Shown here: in pieces, positions 58,301-64,000 of the stretch
How positions within the stretch are numbered: position 1 is the first letter of the stretch
Layout of the letters: every line of letters begins with the position of its first letter
From: Pempheris klunzingeri
Taxonomy: Eukaryota > Chordata > Actinopteri > Acropomatiformes > Pempheridae
Direction of reading: 5' to 3'
DNA length: 64,000 nt
Assembly (NCBI RefSeq): GCF_042242105.1
Contig: NC_092033.1
Location: 5,396,908 to 5,460,907, forward strand
The notes under the pieces: model-generated
The model's database searches: none
What the model was told of the DNA's origin: nothing
Seen by the model: only the letters and a program-made list of their open reading frames with translations
Translations under genes and position numbers: made by a program

Positions 58301-61300
58301 TCCTGAAGTTAATCAAAATTTCATTTGAAAAAATGAGAATAAAAAGAGACAGAAGTGATCAAATGGCATCCATAAAGTGACTGAATCAAAAAGAAAAGTG
58401 ATATAATCTTCTCTCCTCTACCTCCTCTCTGGCTTTTTTCTCTGCCTCCTCCTGCTTCCTCTGCCTCTCCTCCTCCTCCAGCACCTTCCTCCTCTCCTCC
58501 CTCTTCCTCTTCAGCTCCTCCAGCTCGGCTTCGGCCTCCTGCTGCTTCTGCCTCATCCTCTCGAACTCCTCGCTCTCCGCGTCGTCGCGGCGACGCTTCA
58601 GCTCCTCCAGCTTGCGCTCTGCCTCCAGGCGGGCAGCGTCGTCCTGGTCGTCACCCGCGGACACCTCGGGGGAGCGTACACTGCCGCGACTGGGACACAC
58701 ACACACGAACACGGGTCAGAGCACACACGCCGGTCGCAGCAGAAACAAAAACTGTGTAAGTAGGCCGCAAAGCTGTTTGACATGCAGGTTAACACTTGAC
58801 ATTTGATACAAACTGAATATTTAAACACACACCTGAAGGATTTGACTCTTTCACGGACAAGCAAATGCACGCACACAAACAGACAAACAAATGTGCACAC
58901 ATAGAAATACCAACAATCACCTCTGCAGAGATTATATTACAGCACATCTCAGGTTTCATTCGGTGTTTCACGCTGGGGAGTAACTGTAGGTGATCTGTGT
59001 TCAAAACACACAACTGATCCACCAAACATAAACAGCTCCCTTTGCTTGAAAATCTGATTTGAATATGCTTCTCAGTTATTCTACAGACGCCTTGGGCAAT
59101 AGCTGCCGTGCTTTTAAACCAGCCTCAGAGACAAATAATAGATGACAGACTGCAACATCAATAAGTTCCTGTCTGATTAAACAGCTCCTTTTTATGACAA
59201 ATAAAGATTTCTCCTCCATAATTTTCAGAATAAGACCCAGTCTGCGATCGTATAATTCACTAAACTAAGGACTTGATCTATTCATCCTTTTAAATGTGCT
59301 TCATTTTTTAAAACTAACGCTGGCAATTATTTATCATTGGAATATGTGTTTACTCTCATTTCTGGATATCATTTTACAAAAGAACAGTGAGCTTTGGTAG
59401 TTTGGTAGCTTGATCTTCTCCACTGACTTGACTGTGTCAAGACTATTAAGTTACTGCCGTTCTTTTCCACAGTGGGTCAAGTGGAGCCAGGCACCAATAT
59501 GCCAGCATACGCTTGTAAATGCCTGATATCAGCTTCATAAAGCAGTACTGCTGTTTCTTATAATGTTTTACTGCAAAAACTGGGGCAATGGGGAGGACTG
59601 GAATTTCTGCATGTCACAGCTCACTGTCAAATATGCTTCAGAGTTAAAGCGTTGATGTGTTGATAAATAAACTGCTTAATTATTTCAAGCATATCCTATG
59701 ATAAAATGTGTCAGAAAAATTAACTTGTTTTTCATTTAAATTTAAATTTAAATTTAAGAGTATCAGCCTGGTGGGAAAACATGTCAGGAAATATATATAT
59801 ATATTGGCTAAAAACATCCATATTGGTGCATCCCAAATAAAAATGGGAAAATTTGGAGAATGAGAAGAAAGATACTATTTAGATTCTTAATGTTTTAGCA
59901 ATACTGTGCAGCTTTTTTGCATTCCGGTAATTACTTTGATTTTCCAGGCACAAGGTCTTAACTGGCAACAAACTGGGATATGAATTTTGATGAGTTTTGT
60001 GGAAGCAGGTCACTTGCTGTGTGTTGTAGCGTCTGTGTACCTGAGGGTCCTCTCAGGTTTCCTGTGCTGTTTGGGAGTCGCCTCCTCGTGCAGCCCTCCG
60101 TTCTGCTTCCTCTGCTCCTCCCACTCCTCCCTTGCCCCGCCTCTCTCGTTCACCTGCGCGGAAACAAGCGTGGGGACAGTGAGCGGAGACGCGGCTGGCG
60201 GAGGAGGCCGACTGGGATGCCAAGCGAGAAAGAGACCGTGAGCACACCCCAAACAAAATAACACAGAACATCATGAAACACAGCGTCCACTCCAGAATTA
60301 CTGCTGAGACAGGATTATCCAACATGTGGTCACCATGGGAGTGTCTCCAGCTGTTTGTTTTCTTCTCTGACTGTTCACCGTCGCCAAAAACATGATTCAA
60401 GTTTTATGAATTATAATCATTATGTGTCCAAGCCCAATGTGTACACTGCCAGTCAAGCTTTTCAAGCACCAATTGTTATTAACCTGTAACACACAACACA
60501 GAACACGTTTGTCGTTTTCTTTTAGACTCATTAAGACTTTCTTTACTTTAATTAGGTCTTTGCAACAATCTGAGATTCAGCAGCACGTTTCAGCCCCAAA
60601 ACAGGAGGAAAAAATCACACTATTATTGCCTTGAGGAATAAGACGTGTTTTTATCTTAACAGGGAAAGTGCCAAGACACACGAGCACTGTTGTTTACACT
60701 ATCAAAAGCCTCGAGAAACTCACTTCACTTGGACGTTTTTGTGTTTTTGTTTTCTAATTTTAGCCTAAAAGCTCTAGCCTGGTGTAAAACATTTGACTGG
60801 AAGTGTTCACATGATACGATGGCTCTGTATAATGTCCGTTTGCAGTAAAGACACTTTTTCAAATGGCATGGCGTCCCTCTGCTACAGCGAGTCTTCGGAG
60901 TGGAGTCAGCGTAATAAATGTTGCTGCTCTCATGGCTGAGGTGGAAGGCATGCAGAAAAACACTGTGACCGCTCTGTGAGGCGTAGCATTAACCGTATCT
61001 AAAATCCCACTGCACGGCTGCAACCACGCCTCATGAAACGTAGGCTCTGCTACCACCAGTTTGCAAATGGTGCAAACCACACTGTGACGACGAGAGGTGT
61101 CTGGGTAATTTCAGCGTCTGGCTCCAACATGAAACACAAAGTCAACACGATGGCCTTGTTAAGAGAATTTTCTACGGTTCTGTCTCTGGAGATTTCTGTT
61201 TTTAAATCTGCTCAGAGGTGTGTGAAGACACTGAAGTTACCCAGAGAGACTTTCTGTGCCGTGCATCACACCTCTACTGAACATCTTACCACATGTATGA

Positions 61301-62179
61301 TACCTCATTATCCTCCGAGCGCAGTATCTCGGATACCTCATAGTCCTCTTCGGTCTCATTTCTGAGTGTCATAGCCTTGTTCTCTGATGAATAATCTACA
61401 TTATCATCCTCAGGTACCCCTTCAGCCTCCTCTGATGCTACTGCATCCTCCTCAGCCCCTGAATCTGATGACTTGGCCTGTTTTGAGCTCTCACTGACTA
61501 CTGAACACGTTTCTTCTTCAGTCAGTTCCTGTGACAAAAGGTTTATAGCAGTCCTTTGAAAGAAAGATCAGTGAGCGACTCCAGTTTGTGCACTAAGAAG
61601 TTGACAAATCAATGACTGTACCTTGTTTTGGATTTTAGGTTCTTCAGTCGATTCCTACAGAAACAAGCATCACATTTGCAGGAACTGTCAGCTACAGAAA
61701 ATACAATAAATGGCTAAAGTAAATGAACAGGAATGAACAGGTGACTCACCTGTTCTCTCAAGTAAGACCTTCTCGGTTTGTCCTCCACCACTTCTACTTC
61801 CTGCACCTCCTCTTCCTCTACACCCTCCTCTGCTTCCTCTCCACCCTCAGGAGCGGCCTCCTCTTCCTCCCTTGGCTGCTCTCGTCCCTTCTCCTCTCTC
61901 CTTGAGCTGTACGTCTCCGTCTTCTCCTCTTCATCCTCATTGTCACGGTAACGGGCCCTGCGCCAGGAGGAGGGCCTCTCCTCTTCGGCGTTGTTTTTCT
62001 CCGTGGCGACGCTGTCGTTGTCCTCTGTCGCGCCGTGGTCCAGCTGCCTCTGTCTCTCCAGAGCCTCCTTCATGCGTTTCTGCCGCCTCTCCTCGCGTTT
62101 GGCCATGCGCTCCTGCAGGGCTTGGTCCTCGTCGTCTCCGCCACCTCCTCCGAAAGAGCTGCTCACAGTCTCTGTCACA
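46604..62179 (-). CDS. cald1: cald1, caldesmon (5' end outside window)
   Basis: Thirteen coding exons: 61750-62179, 61622-61654, 61304-61528, 60041-60153, 58422-58689, 56280-56417, 53409-53452, 53116-53194, 52439-52579, 52179-52274, 50529-50597, 48799-48835 and 46604-46617 (TAA 46604-46606). All phases join; they give 561 residues. Caldesmon signatures include LQERMAKREERRQKRMKEAL, ESEEFERMRQKQQEA, LEELKRKREERRKVLEEEE, EIERRRAEAAEKRQK, AEFLNKS, SKIDNRLEQYTSA, NIKSMWEKGNVF, GRINDWLNKTPE and KRSLWENKGASPTK. These cover the acidic N-terminal part, the tropomyosin-binding coiled region and the actin/calmodulin-binding C-terminus. The MDDFERRRELRRQKREEM-type start is not present, so it lies beyond 64000. 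No exon encodes the repetitive helix of heavy (smooth-muscle) caldesmon. The protein inhibits actomyosin ATPase on thin filaments and stress fibres. Confidence 0.93.
53956..53973. repeat. (GA)9 microsatellite
   Basis: A short purine dinucleotide run in a cald1 intron. Confidence 0.85.
55338..55366. repeat. (AC)14 microsatellite
   Basis: An AC run in the cald1 intron between the exons at 53409 and 56280; on the gene's sense strand it is GT. Confidence 0.95.
57795..57843. repeat. tail of a common fish interspersed repeat
   Basis: The segment cctgcaacctttaagg, aaaagcggtatagacag and ggacggatggatgg resembles the widely spread teleost repeat end that normally reads 'ggataagcggtatagaaaatggatgg' in two pieces. 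Recognised from memory. It lies in a cald1 intron. Confidence 0.6.
59735..59757. repeat. TTTAAA-type tandem repeat
   Basis: Four tandem units of the six-base motif atttaa in a cald1 intron. An AT dinucleotide stretch follows near 59792-59804. Confidence 0.85.
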
Positions 62180-64000
62180 CTAGGAGGAGAGAGAGGAGAC
62201 AAACACTTCGCTGTGTGAAGCTTTGAGGTCAGAGTGACAGACGTCAGCTGTTAGGGAAATGTCAACAGCGACAGCGAATGCATAATATTATCTCCTGTTA
62301 CCATTGAGATGACTTTGATCAAAACCTTATAATCCCTAATACAACAGTTTCATAATTGTTTAGTGCTGAGATTTTTTGAGCAGCTGTCAGGTTTATATGT
62401 GAGTAACTCAAGCAATCTTTCTCTGGGTTGCAAAAAAGACAAAAAATTTAATTCTGTGACAGGAAATCAAAGTTTACAGAGACTGGCTGCCACATTATTA
62501 TCAGCTCTTTAGCCAGTATGTGGAGAATGTTAAATATTGGCTGTATTGACAGGTCTGCACCACAGATATTCTTTAAAATAAACTATTGGTCAGGCCTTAA
62601 GATAAACAGAAAATCGGTCAGTTTCTCTTGGATTCCACGTCTGGAGTTAAGTTTTTATCCTTGACTCAATAAAGTTCATCCTGAGGGGAACACGGATGCT
62701 GATGCCAAATTTCATGGCAATCTATCCAACAGTTTTTGTGACATTTTGCCATAAACCACAAATGTAAACCTCATAGTGGCACTAGATAAAAAAGTCAGAG
62801 AATAACCAAAGTCAGAGGGATTTATCCTGTGGGGAACATGAATGTGTTTCATGTCACGCCATCCAATAGTTGTTGAGATATTTCAGTCTGGACTCAAGTA
62901 ACGGGCCGACTGTCCAACTCACCCACTGACAGCACGGCTACAAACCTTGTACATATATTTCTACGTATATTTCTATTTCAGTCACCCAAATACCAAATGT
63001 ACATCTGTCCACCCCTCTCCAAGTAGCATGACGCATTATATTCTGACCTAAAAGTCTGGTAAACATTATCCTTGTGTCTACACAATCAACAATGGCTAGG
63101 CAACACTCGGTCCTGTCTCAGCATCCTCCTGCACAATTCCCTTGTTGTTCTTCTGGCCCAGGATGTACCTCTGAGCTCATAGAGAGGAAACATTCATGGC
63201 CACAAAGCTGTGTCTGTGCTGTTAGATGTCAGAGCAACCCACCACTTCCACTGTGGCCAAGACTACTGATCTCATAGCCTTAAGCTGCATAGAAATGGGT
63301 ATTTAGCCCCTTTGTCCCAGTGGCAGTCTTTGTGATGGATAGATATGAGATCATGTTGGTTGTCATATTGACAGCAGGGACTGGGTAGAAAGTGGAATTC
63401 AATTCTTGCAATGGTTGAAAGAAAATAATGATATGAAAAAGCCACTTCACTGAATTTCATCATTCAACACCTGACAGAATAAATATATATTAAATTATAT
63501 CATGTCAGCTTAGCCAGCATTACTAGGCACAGCAGGCCTGTCAAGCTTTGGATTTCTTCACAAGTGGAGGTGGTGCACATCAGGCTGTAGTAAGAGTGAT
63601 GCATTTAAACACTGTGGACATTACTTTTCTTTAATCTTTCCAAAATCCAAAACACAAGAGCAAAAGTGTGAGGAATGAATTAAACATTGGGTTTATCTGC
63701 TTTGACATACACTGCAAACATAGAAAATGTGTAAAAGAAGTGGTCGTAGCTTCCAGGTATGAAAAGTGAAGCCAATTCGAGTGGTTTACACCTGCGTTCT
63801 TTCTAGTGGCCAGCAGGGCTCCAAAATAAAATCCGATTGTACGGAACTCTATGAGAAATTCGCCCCACTTCTCCCCACTTATTTATTACCTCAGTAAACA
63901 TTTTCCTAATGAGTTTATGGTCTCAGTTGCTTAGTTTGAAGTCTACTTCAAAACAGCATGACGTTCATTTAGTAAATTATGGTCCCATTTAGAGAAAAAT
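62180..64000 (-). other. cald1: cald1 intron running off the window
   Basis: The first visible cald1 exon starts with one base that completes a codon from an upstream exon, so this stretch is intron. I found no exon for the conserved caldesmon N-terminus on the minus strand here. It holds a fish interspersed repeat at about 62655-62945. Confidence 0.7.
62655..62945. repeat. common teleost interspersed repeat
   Basis: It contains atcctgaggggaacacgga, caaatttcatggcaatc, tatccaacagtttttgtgac, then a second related block with atcctgtggggaacatgaa and ccaatagttgttgagata. I recognise this pattern as a repeat scattered in fish genomes. Two near-copies of the first part occur in tandem. Confidence 0.65.

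Noticed and set aside
61750-62202. An ATG (MSPLSPPS) just upstream of the first visible cald1 exon as a possible short-isoform start
   Set aside because: It lies across the acceptor in intronic pyrimidine-rich sequence; the exon phase shows it is joined to an upstream exon.

Overview
The window is nuclear DNA from a ray-finned (teleost) fish. Genes are split into many exons by short GT-AG introns, there are dinucleotide microsatellites, and several interspersed repeats resemble families common in spiny-rayed fishes. There are no operons, CRISPR arrays, tRNA or rRNA genes. All exon models below come from reading both strands by eye: splice sites, reading-frame phase and similarity to remembered vertebrate proteins.

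Layout. 173-2418 (+) is the 3' end of strip2, a STRIPAK scaffold gene. 5893-7113 (-) is a complete morn2, head to head with dhx57 (8364-16032, +), a DEAH helicase with 23 coding exons. smkr1, a tiny lysine-rich protein gene, is at 17288-17642 (+). stmp1 (18351-19148, -), a 46-residue mitochondrial microprotein gene, is head to head with dnm1l (19526-29538, +), the mitochondrial and peroxisomal fission dynamin, with 19 coding exons. 30702-41129 (-) is a complete troponin T gene closest to tnnt2, with 18 coding exons, nine of which are only 8-24 nt long (an exon of 22 nt follows in the same block). 46604-62179 (-) is most of cald1 (caldesmon); its N-terminal exons lie beyond 64000.

Functional grouping. 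stmp1 and dnm1l both act at mitochondria and share a promoter of under 400 bp with a near-perfect NRF1-type site. Troponin T and caldesmon are both tropomyosin/actin-linked regulators of contraction and lie in tandem on the minus strand. In mammals strip2 and smkr1 are neighbours; here the morn2-dhx57 pair sits between them.

I found no new enzyme system. The most interesting signals are regulatory: a troponin T cassette of seven skippable phase-1 microexons, one followed at once by an RBFOX-type hexamer and a (UG)24 run; an in-frame 63-nt cassette exon in strip2; a (TC)17 tract in front of the dnm1l variable-domain exon; and a roughly 790-bp foldback element inside dnm1l.
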